Translations under genes and position numbers: made by a program | Source: Neorhizobium sp. NCHU2750 | Lineage (GTDB): Bacteria; Pseudomonadota; Alphaproteobacteria; Rhizobiales; Rhizobiaceae | NCBI RefSeq assembly: GCF_003597675.1 | Contig: NZ_CP030827.1 | Span: 930,001-994,000 of the forward strand | Direction: 5' to 3' | Length of the DNA stretch: 64,000 nucleotides | The notes under the pieces: model-generated | Seen by the model: only the letters and a program-made list of their open reading frames with translations | The model's database searches: none | Told to the model about the DNA's origin: nothing | In this document: piece after piece, positions 26,695-34,058 of the stretch | Layout: each line of letters starts with the position of its first letter | Position numbering within the stretch: position 1 is the first letter of the stretch

Positions 26695-27540
26695 TCAGGC
26701 AGACGCTCCCGTGGGGGCTTCCATAGTCGCTTCCGCCGGTGTCTCGTCGGGTACCGTGTGGAAAGCCTCCTTGACTGCCTTGGTCATGTCGCGGCTCACC
26801 TCCCACCATTGCTTGCCGCTGATCCAGTAGCGCAGCGTCACCCTTGCGCTGGCTGTATCGAATTCAGAAATGAAGGCGCTCGGTGCCGGCGATTTCAGCA
26901 CCCGCTCGTCTGCCGTGGCAAGCCGCAGCAGCTGGTCTTCGGTCTGCGCCACATCGTCGTCGGCCGTGATCGAAATGGTGATCTCGTGACGGCGGGTCGC
27001 AAGCCGGCTGTAATTGGTGATCGGCACGTTCCACAGCGTCGAATTCGGCGCCAGCCGATAGACGCCTTCGGCCGTGCGAAGCTCGGTGGCGAAAAGCCCG
27101 ACATCGACAACCGTGCCGCTGACCGTACCCGTCTCGATGCTTTCGCCGACGCGGAAGGGGCGCAGCACCAGCAGCATGATGCCGGCGGCGATATTCTGCA
27201 GCGTGCCCTGAAGCGCCAGACCGACCGCAAGGCCGATTGCGCCGAGCGCTGCGAGGATCGAGGCTGTCTGCACGCCGAACTGGCCGAGCACCATCACCAC
27301 GACGAGGATCAGCGCCGCATAGCGCACGATATTGGAGAAGAACTGCGACAGCGTCGCATCGATGCCGTTGATATGCGACAGGCCGTTATAGACCCAGCGG
27401 CCCAGAAGCCCGGCAACCACCCAGCCGATGATGAGAAGAATGACCGCACCGACAACGGAGAAGGAATATTGGACGGCAAGCGCCATCAATTGAGCAAGCG
27501 CCGTTCGTGTCGCGACGACGAATTCGGAAGCCTGATCCAT
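26695..27540 (-). CDS. Small-conductance mechanosensitive ion channel (MscS family)
   Basis: 281 residues, close to E. coli MscS. It has three membrane helices: about 24-45, 60-80, and the pore helix at about 85-115 with the Gly/Ala-rich GAIGLAVGLALQGTLQN. The cytoplasmic beta and alpha/beta domains follow (GESIETGTVSGTVVDVGLF, NSTLWNVPITNYSRL). Such channels open on hypo-osmotic shock to release solutes. The start at 27540 has a clear AAGGAG; the longer frame lacks support. It is probably transcribed alone. Confidence 0.92.
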   Translation of the reverse strand: MDQASEFVVATRTALAQLMALAVQYSFSVVGAVILLIIGWVVAGLLGRWVYNGLSHINGIDATLSQFFSNIVRYAALILVVVMVLGQFGVQTASILAALGAIGLAVGLALQGTLQNIAAGIMLLVLRPFRVGESIETGTVSGTVVDVGLFATELRTAEGVYRLAPNSTLWNVPITNYSRLATRRHEITISITADDDVAQTEDQLLRLATADERVLKSPAPSAFISEFDTASARVTLRYWISGKQWWEVSRDMTKAVKEAFHTVPDETPAEATMEAPTGASA

Positions 27541-27648
27541 TCCGCAGAAGTCTCCTTGTTTTTCTTGCGCCCGTAATTGGCGCAATGGACATGGAGGTCA
27601 AGGCAAACGCGGAACGTTTTCTCTATTTCTCTAAAGATAATAGAATTT

Positions 27649-28185
27649 TCAACCGTTTGGCGAAGTCTGTTGAATCACTTCTATTGAAAACGATGCCCGG
27701 CCATCGGTCTCCGCACCACGGCCGATCGATTTCATCGCGGCGATCAATCGTCCACCGCGTCCGAGCATCTGGTCGCCGATCTCGATCAGCCGCGTATTGG
27801 GTGTCGCATGCGGCGCTGCCTTGCGCAGCCGGCGCGCAAGGTCGAGATCGTCCTCCTGCGGATTGAGCGCCAGGATGGCAATCGCTGCCGCGGCCGGCGA
27901 GCGGGAAACGCCCATCCAGCAATGCACGATAAGCGGTGCCGACTGATCCCACTGGCGCACGAAGCCGATCAGCTCGGCCACGTGTTTTTCGCTCGGCGCA
28001 ATCAGCCCGCCGGTGCCGGCAAAGCCGATATCGTTCATTTGAAGCTTCAGGTGCCGCTCGGCACGGATCACGCCCGGCCGGTGAAAATCCTGCTTTTCGG
28101 CGATCAGGCTGACCATTTCGCGCGCGCCATGGCGAACGGCAGTCTCGGCAATGCTGGCAAGCGGGCAGACGACGATGGTGCTCAC
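27649..28185 (-). CDS. Tyrosine phosphatase-like protein (COG5350 type)
   Basis: 178 residues. The cysteine phosphatase loop Cys-X5-Arg is present in VHCWMGVSRSPAAAA, and an upstream Asp in NDIGF may be the general acid. Proteins of this type are annotated as predicted protein tyrosine phosphatases in alphaproteobacteria; the natural substrate is unknown. The GTG start (28185) overlaps the stop of the HD gene by 4 bp (GTGA), so the two are translationally coupled. It is the last gene of the ygfZ-HD-phosphatase run. Confidence 0.8.
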   Translation of the reverse strand: MSTIVVCPLASIAETAVRHGAREMVSLIAEKQDFHRPGVIRAERHLKLQMNDIGFAGTGGLIAPSEKHVAELIGFVRQWDQSAPLIVHCWMGVSRSPAAAAIAILALNPQEDDLDLARRLRKAAPHATPNTRLIEIGDQMLGRGGRLIAAMKSIGRGAETDGRASFSIEVIQQTSPNG

Positions 28186-28799
28186 GAGGCGGCCGCCTTC
28201 GCTCGTTCCGCCTCGATCGCCTCGAACCGGGTCATGAACAGGGCCTGTGCCTCGATGGCCGAAAGCGGCGAAAGCGGCAGCATTTCGCGGGTAATCCCGC
28301 GCGGCTGGCCAAAGATCTTGCGGGCTTCCGCCGTGGTGAAACCGGCAAGCTCGGTCGCCTCGAAATAGGCGGCGATCGTATCGGCCTTCTTGATCAACAC
28401 CTTGAGGTCTTTGGCCGGATGCGGCGGCAGGCCGAAACGCATATGGATGGCCGCCTCCAGCCGCGCCTCGACCGTCTTGTAGCCGCCGCCGACCACCGCC
28501 TTGAACGGCGAGATCATGTCGCCGATCACATATTCCGGGGCGTCGTGCAGCAGCGTCATCTGCAGCGCGTCGGCACCGGCATCGGCATTGCAGCGGCGAA
28601 AGATCTCTTCCACCACAAGGCAATGCTGGGCGACGGAAAACGCATGGTCGCCATGCGTCTGGCCGTTCCAGCGGGCGACGCGGGCAAGCCCGTGGGCGAT
28701 GTCGGAGATTTCCACATCGAGCGCCGACGGATCGAGCAGGTCGAGCCTGCGGCCGGACAGCATCCGCTGCCAGGCGCGCGCACCGGTCGTGCCGCTCAA
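28182..28799 (-). CDS. HD domain protein, YfbR-like nucleotidase/phosphohydrolase
   Basis: 205 residues. HD metal ligands are seen in GDHAFSVAQHCLVV (first His), LLHDAPEYVIGD (His-Asp) and IKKADTIAAYFEA (distal Asp), the pattern of YfbR-like 5'-deoxyribonucleotidases. YfbR removes phosphate from deoxynucleoside monophosphates. It overlaps ygfZ upstream by 4 bp (28796-28799) and the phosphatase gene downstream by 4 bp, so all three are expected on one mRNA. Confidence 0.85.
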   Translation of the reverse strand: MSGTTGARAWQRMLSGRRLDLLDPSALDVEISDIAHGLARVARWNGQTHGDHAFSVAQHCLVVEEIFRRCNADAGADALQMTLLHDAPEYVIGDMISPFKAVVGGGYKTVEARLEAAIHMRFGLPPHPAKDLKVLIKKADTIAAYFEATELAGFTTAEARKIFGQPRGITREMLPLSPLSAIEAQALFMTRFEAIEAERAKAAAS

Positions 28800-29638
28800 G
28801 GCTCGGCCCCTTCCGCCTCTGCCGGGAAGGTCAGCCCGGTCCAGCCGGGCAGCATGATGGAGACCGGCGTTTCGCCGGCCAGCAGCGGCACGCCATGGGC
28901 GATCGCATCGCCCACCCGGTCGATCCTGACGATCGCAAGCGCCGAATTGTCGGACACCGAACCGAGCGTGCCGACCGGCTTGCCGCCGGCGGTGATCTCG
29001 GTGCCGGAGGCGGGCAGGGGGCTCTCGGCCGTGACGGTCGCGACCCTCCGCCGCGCAGTGCCGCGATGCTGCATGCGCGAGACGACCTCCTGCCCAACAT
29101 AGCAGCCCTTCTTGAAGGAAAGCCCACCGGACTTGTCGAGCAGAACATCATGCGGAAACGCATCCTGCAGGGCGAAATCCTCGCCGGAGACGGCAAGCCC
29201 CGCCGCGATCCGGAGCGCCTGATAGGCGGATGCATCGCCCTCGGCGAGGCGGCCAATGGTCCGCGACAGGGCAATGCCCGCTTTGGCAAAGCCGCCATCG
29301 ACGATCGCGCCGTTTCCAGCTTCGGCGCCCCAGAATACGGTGACACCTTCCTCGGGCAGGGCCGAAAGCACCACGGCGGCGCGCAGCTTGTACATGGTCA
29401 GCCGTTTGAGGAGCGCATCCCGCTGGCTCTCGTCGGTCTCGATGACGAACCCGTCCTGCACTTTCCAGATCAGGAAATCGAACAGGATCTTGCCCTGCGG
29501 CGTCAAAAGCGCACCCGGCCGGGCTTCATGGTCGGGGAGCCCTTCGACATCCGTGGTGATCAGCGCGTGCAGAAAATCCCGCGCATCATTGCCGCCAACA
29601 TGGATCAGGCGCCGGGTCGCAAGATAGGCATGTGTCAT
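28796..29638 (-). CDS. ygfZ: YgfZ/GcvT-like folate-binding iron-sulphur cluster repair protein
   Basis: 280 residues. The signature KGCYVGQEVVSRM of the YgfZ family is present, with the Cys thought to act in folate-dependent maintenance of certain Fe-S enzymes. The N-terminal GcvT-like portion contains GNDARDFLHALITTDV and LTPQGKILFDF. The start at 29638 is preceded by GAGGACAG; the longer frame reaches into the intergenic repeat and is not used. It is the first gene of an overlapping three-gene run with the HD and tyrosine phosphatase genes. Confidence 0.92.
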   Translation of the reverse strand: MTHAYLATRRLIHVGGNDARDFLHALITTDVEGLPDHEARPGALLTPQGKILFDFLIWKVQDGFVIETDESQRDALLKRLTMYKLRAAVVLSALPEEGVTVFWGAEAGNGAIVDGGFAKAGIALSRTIGRLAEGDASAYQALRIAAGLAVSGEDFALQDAFPHDVLLDKSGGLSFKKGCYVGQEVVSRMQHRGTARRRVATVTAESPLPASGTEITAGGKPVGTLGSVSDNSALAIVRIDRVGDAIAHGVPLLAGETPVSIMLPGWTGLTFPAEAEGAEP

Positions 29639-29748
29639 GAAAACTGTCCTCGAAGCCGATTCCATCTCATCTGCTTGGCAGATAAGTCTTCGCGCCAAAC
29701 GGGGCAAGCGGCAAGGGCAAGTGACGAGGCTCATAAGTGCCTTGTCGC

Positions 29749-29886
29749 AAAGACCCTCTCTGGCCTGCCGGCCATCTCCCCCACAAGGGGGGAGAAGACT
29801 CGTGGCGCTCACCTACCCCGATTGAGCGTAGGCTGCGCGGCTAGGTTAAGCCCTCCCCCTTGTGGGGAGGGTTGGGAGGGGTCTTT
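29749..29886. repeat. Rhizobial intergenic palindromic repeat (RIME-like), copy 1
   Basis: A 138-bp element whose ends pair (AAAGACCC, 29749-29756; GGGTCTTT, 29879-29886). Each arm also has an internal hairpin built on CCCC-ACAAG-GGGG type sequence. A 38-bp stretch at 29844-29881 is identical to 61859-61896 in the second copy, and both left arms share CTCTGGCCTGCCGGC. It resembles the mosaic intergenic repeats of Rhizobiaceae. It fills most of the gap between ygfZ and the siderophore operon end. Confidence 0.75.
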
Positions 29887-29929
29887 GAGAAAAGATGAGG
29901 CGTTCTTTAGCGGTGAGAAACCACCAACC

Positions 29930-31015
29930 TCAATCCGTATAGCCCCGCCGCCAATACGTAATGGCGCTCATTCGTGTCCGGTCCAGTCCATGCGCCTTGA
30001 GCCGCGCCCGGATCGCCTGCGCCTCTGTCTTTTCGCAGGCCGCCCAGATGGCCGTGTCTGCCCCGAGCGTGTCGAGCCGGGCAGTGATCGCCGGTTCCAG
30101 CAGTCCGGCCGTGCCGGCCTCGACGCCGTTGCGATGCAGCCATTCCACCGTGAATTTTCCGGCACGGCAGGCAAACGCCTGTTCTTCCGCCTTGTCGGCT
30201 ACTTCGAGGATCGCGTGGACCTCCATGTCAGGAGTGGCAAGCTCGATCATCCGGCCGATCGCCGGCAGCGCCGTCTCGTCGCCGGCAAGGATCAGGCTCT
30301 TCGCCGCGGGCATGCCGCCGGCACCCGGCCCGAGCAGACCGGCACGGTCGCCCGGCTGCGCGGTAAGCCCGAATTCGGCACCCGGCATCTCTTTCCCGCA
30401 ATCCTCATGCAGCACGAAATCGATCGCCATCTCGCAGCGTTCGAGGTCGATGCTGCGGATCGTGTAATAGCGCACCGAAATTGCGTCCTCGCCTTGAGGC
30501 CAGCCGATGCGGCCGTCGGCAAGCGTCACCGGCCAGATCGGCGCGCGGCCCTTGGGCGGCATCAGCAGGCGCACATGCAACCCGTCCACTGTGTCGAAAC
30601 GAGCGGCGTCGGCGCAGGATACGGTGATCCGGCGCATCCGCGGCGTAATATTCTCGGCGGCAACGACGGTGATTTCGCTGAGGTTCGCAAGCCGTGCCGG
30701 CTTCGGCTGGTCGGCCCATTCGAGCGTCAGCGGATCGTCGCCGGCAAACATGAAGAGATGTTCGGCAATGATCGCCCGCGTCATCGACAGCATGTCGGAG
30801 GTCGGGCAGGCAAGGCGGATATCGAGCTGTTCGCAGACCTTGGAAATATAGGCTTCGCCGATCTCGCTCGACAGGGTCACGTGGTCGCCGTCGCGAAGGA
30901 CTTCGGCATGGTCGATGAAATGCTCGCAGATCTCCGCCAGCATCTCTTCGGCATCCGCCGGAATGGCCGTGCCGTTGAGGATGAAATCCCGGTGCGGAAA
31001 ACTGGCAGCGTTCAT
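29930..31015 (-). CDS. DUF2218-siderophore-interacting protein (ferric-siderophore reductase type)
   Basis: 361 residues. Residues 1-100 form a DUF2218 domain (GEAYISKVCEQLDIRLACP). The rest is a siderophore-interacting FAD/NAD(P)H reductase with RYYTIRSID as the FAD-binding motif and LAGDETALPAIGRMIELA in the nucleotide-binding part. It probably reduces imported ferric siderophore in the cytoplasm to release iron. The ATG at 31015 overlaps the permease stop (ATGA) and has GGAGAAA upstream. It is the last gene of the receptor-FhuD-FhuB-SIP run. Frame continuing upstream past 31015 is only the shadow of the permease. Confidence 0.88.
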   Translation of the reverse strand: MNAASFPHRDFILNGTAIPADAEEMLAEICEHFIDHAEVLRDGDHVTLSSEIGEAYISKVCEQLDIRLACPTSDMLSMTRAIIAEHLFMFAGDDPLTLEWADQPKPARLANLSEITVVAAENITPRMRRITVSCADAARFDTVDGLHVRLLMPPKGRAPIWPVTLADGRIGWPQGEDAISVRYYTIRSIDLERCEMAIDFVLHEDCGKEMPGAEFGLTAQPGDRAGLLGPGAGGMPAAKSLILAGDETALPAIGRMIELATPDMEVHAILEVADKAEEQAFACRAGKFTVEWLHRNGVEAGTAGLLEPAITARLDTLGADTAIWAACEKTEAQAIRARLKAHGLDRTRMSAITYWRRGYTD

Positions 31016-33012
31016 GATCGTTTCTCCATGCGTGCGAGAAGCCAAAGAAGGTAGGGCCCGCCGATCAGTGCGGCAAACACACCGACCGGGACCTGATAGG
31101 GATAGATGACCACGCGCGACAGCCAGTCGGCGAGGATCAGCATCGCCGCCCCGATCATCAGCGAGGCAAAAAGCTGCTGGCGGGCGCCGGAAAAGCCGAT
31201 CAGCCGGGAAAGATGCGGTGCGACGAGCCCGGCAAGGCTGAGCGGCCCAACAAGGAAGGACGCCACAGCCGTCATCAGTGCCGACAGGACCGCCAGCGCC
31301 AGCCGCGCGGCCGTAAGCCCGATGCCGACCTCCTTCGAGATCACGCCGCCGAGCGGCAGGATGGTCAGCCAGCGCCCCATGAACAGGAGCGGCAGGGTGA
31401 AGACGGCCAGTGCGCCAAGCGCCGTATAGGCCTCGAAAGTGCCTGCCCGGTTGGTCGAGCCCGCCATCCAGGTTAGAAGCATGAAGGATCGGATGTCGCC
31501 CTGGGCGATCACCATCGTCACCAGCGCCATGGAGATGGCGCTCACCGCAATACCGGAAAGCAGCAGCCGCTCGGGAGAAAGTTCTCCCCGCGCTGCGATC
31601 GCGATCATGATGGCAAAGACGACGAGCGCGCCGATCGCCATGCCGGCAAGCATCTGCATCGGCGAGGCGAACCCGACGATGATCAGCGTCACCGCAAGGC
31701 CCGCGCCGCCGCCGGCCGAAACGCCCAGCACTTCGGGACTGGCGATCGGATTGCCGGTGACCCGCTGCATGATGAAGCCGGAGGCGCCGAGCAGCGCGCC
31801 GGCCCCGCCCGCCGCCAGAATGCGCGGCAACCGGAAGGGGATGAGTTCGGACAATTGCTGCCCGATGGAAAGGGCGATGCCGGACGGCGATGGGCCGATC
31901 GTCAGTGCCGCGAGCATGACGAGCGCGATGGCGACGGCAAGTGCGATGATCCAGAAGGTCGGGCGCGATAGCCTTTTTTCGGCGGGCGAGGCGTCGGCGG
32001 TGACGGGAGAGCTGGCATGCAGCCGCGGCAAAAGCGCCAGAAGAACCGGCCCGCCCATCAGCGCGGTGGCAGCGCCCGCTGGAGCAAGATCGTTGAAGCC
32101 CGGCCCGAGCAACTGGCTCAGCCCGTCGGTGAGGAACAGCAGGGCAGCACCGGCAAAAGGTGCTGCCACCAGCACCTGGCCGGTCGTGCGCGCGCCGAGA
32201 CGTCTGGCGATCGCCGGTGCCGCCAGCCCGAGAAAACCGATCACGCCGACGGTGGCCGTTACCGAGGCGGCAAGCCAGACGGACAGAAGAAGGATCGCCA
32301 GCCGGAGGGCCATGATCGACATGCCGAGGCTCCTGGCGCTCGCATCGTCGAGCGCCAGAACATTGAGCGGCCGCACGAGGACGACGGCGATCACGGCACC
32401 AGCTGCGAGCCGTGGCAAAAGCGAGATCACGCCATGCCAGTCCTGCTGGTTGAGCGCCCCGGCCCCCCAGATGCTGACAGACATGGCATATTCGCCGCGC
32501 GCCAGGATGAGAGTGATGGTGGCGGAAGCAGCGATCATGCTGACGATCAGCCCCGACACCGCCACCGTCACCGGATCGAAGGCCCGCCGCCATGACAGGG
32601 CGAGAACGAGGAAAACGGCCAAAAGCCCGCCGGCAAACGCCACCATCTCGCGCGAAAACCCGGCAAGCAGTGGCAGGAAACTCAGCGCCGCGACCATGGC
32701 AAGCTGGGCGCCCGCGGCAATCCCGAGCGTCGAGGCATCGGCGATCGGATTGCGCAGCACCCGCTGCAGAAGCGCGCCGGCAAGGCCGAGGGCCGCCCCG
32801 GAGATCAGCGCGATGGCCGACCGCGGCAGTAGGCTGTTCCACAACAGGATCTCGCCGAGCATGGCCGACGTGGTGGGGTTGCCCGGCACGGTCGGGCGCG
32901 TCAGGACGAGAAGCGCCAGCATCGCCACGCAGGCAGCGGCAATCAGACCGACCGACAGGGCAGGGCGCGCGGGCGGTGAGGGCCGGGCGGCGAGACTAGC
33001 CGTTCCAGCCAT
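31012..33012 (-). CDS. fhuB: Fe3+-hydroxamate ABC transporter permease, double-length FhuB type
   Basis: 666 residues, made of two FecCD permease units in one chain (about 15-330 and 350-660), each with about ten membrane helices. The repeated motif GxLLQRVLRNPIADASTLG (first half) and GFIMQRVTGNPIASPEVLG (second half) marks each unit. This double form is the FhuB type that imports hydroxamate siderophores with FhuC and FhuD. The start overlaps the end of the binding-protein gene by 17 bp and has AAAGG upstream; the reductase gene overlaps its stop. Confidence 0.9.
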   Translation of the reverse strand: MAGTASLAARPSPPARPALSVGLIAAACVAMLALLVLTRPTVPGNPTTSAMLGEILLWNSLLPRSAIALISGAALGLAGALLQRVLRNPIADASTLGIAAGAQLAMVAALSFLPLLAGFSREMVAFAGGLLAVFLVLALSWRRAFDPVTVAVSGLIVSMIAASATITLILARGEYAMSVSIWGAGALNQQDWHGVISLLPRLAAGAVIAVVLVRPLNVLALDDASARSLGMSIMALRLAILLLSVWLAASVTATVGVIGFLGLAAPAIARRLGARTTGQVLVAAPFAGAALLFLTDGLSQLLGPGFNDLAPAGAATALMGGPVLLALLPRLHASSPVTADASPAEKRLSRPTFWIIALAVAIALVMLAALTIGPSPSGIALSIGQQLSELIPFRLPRILAAGGAGALLGASGFIMQRVTGNPIASPEVLGVSAGGGAGLAVTLIIVGFASPMQMLAGMAIGALVVFAIMIAIAARGELSPERLLLSGIAVSAISMALVTMVIAQGDIRSFMLLTWMAGSTNRAGTFEAYTALGALAVFTLPLLFMGRWLTILPLGGVISKEVGIGLTAARLALAVLSALMTAVASFLVGPLSLAGLVAPHLSRLIGFSGARQQLFASLMIGAAMLILADWLSRVVIYPYQVPVGVFAALIGGPYLLWLLARMEKRS

Positions 33013-33967
33013 CGATCAGACCTTTCGACAGTTCTTCGGCAAACCGCCGCGCCGCTGGAAGCGCGCCATAGGGATTGACCGGATCGATCGAGATGACGCG
33101 CTTTTCCTTCACCGCCGGCAGCGCATTCCAGAAGGCGCCATCCTTGAGCTCGGCAAGCGCATCGGCGGGGCTTGGCGGGATCATCACGATCCAGGCGTCC
33201 GGCATCTGCGCCAGCGTCTCGATACCGATCGGGGCGGTTGCCGAATAGGCGGTGGCACCCGGCCAGGCATTGTCGAGCCCGAGCCGTGTCAGAACCGAGC
33301 CGAACATGCTGTCCGACCCGAACACCCGGTAGTGGCGCGCATCGCCGAGATTGATCAAGAGCACCGGCCGCCCGTCGCCATCAGCCAGCGATTGCCGGAG
33401 CTCGTCCAGCCGGTGGTTGACGCCTTTCACATAGGAGAGCGCGGTCTTCACCCCGATGGCCTCGCCGATCGCAACGGTTGCCCGTGTCGCCATGACGAAC
33501 GGGTCTTCGCCGGGCACATAGATGGCGAGATTCTTGACCGGCGCGATGCCCGAAAGCTGCTTGTCGGCCCAGGCATAATAATTGGAGTTGAAGATCAGGT
33601 CCGGCTTGGCAAAGGACAGTGTCTCGAGGTTGGGCGTGCCGCGCAGGCCGAGATCGGCAACGCCATCCGGGACGACGGGTTCGACCGCCACCTCGCGGAA
33701 CTGTTTCAGTTCCGGAGCCGCAACGACATTCGAGCCGAGCGCCAGGAGCGTTTCCAGATGCGCCCAGTCGAGCGTTGCCGTGCGCGGGCCAGTGGCGGCA
33801 GAGGCAGAGGCAGGCGTTGGGGCAGGAGCAGGGGTAGCGGAAGCGGGGGCAGGGGCAGCCGCGGGAGTGGTTTGGGAAAACGCGGTGAGCGGGGTCGCGG
33901 ATGTGGCGGCAAGTGCTGCCGCAGCCTTCATCAGGGCCCTGCGGGAGAACGGGACGGAAGAATGCAA
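32996..33967 (-). CDS. fhuD: Periplasmic iron-siderophore binding protein (FhuD type)
   Basis: 323 residues. A Tat signal peptide is present (FSRRALMKAAAALAATS), then an Ala/Pro-rich linker of about 35 residues, then the class III binding-protein fold (LETLLALGSNVVAAPELK; PDLIFNSNYYAW; IDPVNPYGALPAARRFAEEL). It should pass the siderophore to the FhuB-like permease. I chose the TTG at 33967 because GGAG lies 6 bp before it and it gives a normal Tat signal; the longer frame begins upstream of a transcription terminator. An alternative start is the TTG at 33985. Confidence 0.87.
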   Translation of the reverse strand: MHSSVPFSRRALMKAAAALAATSATPLTAFSQTTPAAAPAPASATPAPAPTPASASAATGPRTATLDWAHLETLLALGSNVVAAPELKQFREVAVEPVVPDGVADLGLRGTPNLETLSFAKPDLIFNSNYYAWADKQLSGIAPVKNLAIYVPGEDPFVMATRATVAIGEAIGVKTALSYVKGVNHRLDELRQSLADGDGRPVLLINLGDARHYRVFGSDSMFGSVLTRLGLDNAWPGATAYSATAPIGIETLAQMPDAWIVMIPPSPADALAELKDGAFWNALPAVKEKRVISIDPVNPYGALPAARRFAEELSKGLIDGWNG

Positions 33968-33982
33968 ATCGGTCTCCGATGA

Positions 33983-34009
33983 CAAAAAGAAAGGCCCTCT
34001 CCGGGCCTT
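33983..34009 (-). terminator. Terminator hairpin between receptor and fhuD
   Basis: A 7-bp GC-rich stem (GGGCCTT, 34003-34009; AAGGCCC, 33991-33997) with a 5-nt loop is followed on the minus strand by TCTTTTT. It lies 50 bp after the receptor stop codon and directly before the fhuD ribosome site, so it probably lowers expression of the downstream genes relative to the receptor. Confidence 0.75.
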
Positions 34010-34058
34010 CCTTATAAGCTTGATATGGCGTGTCAACTTAACTGTTTTGCTGACCAAC

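Noticed and set aside
29256..31054. Large plus-strand open frames across ygfZ and the reductase gene
   Set aside because: They are antisense to well-supported genes and cross the palindromic repeat; no protein family is visible.
31016..32842. A long minus-strand open frame continuing upstream of the siderophore reductase, which would give a 970-residue protein
   Set aside because: It overlaps the FhuB-like permease in another frame and has Arg/Ala/Gly-rich composition typical of shadow frames; the reductase has its own ATG and ribosome site at 31015.
33968..34057. Longer N terminus for the FhuD-like protein
   Set aside because: It would begin before a terminator hairpin and place 30 extra basic residues in front of a standard Tat signal.
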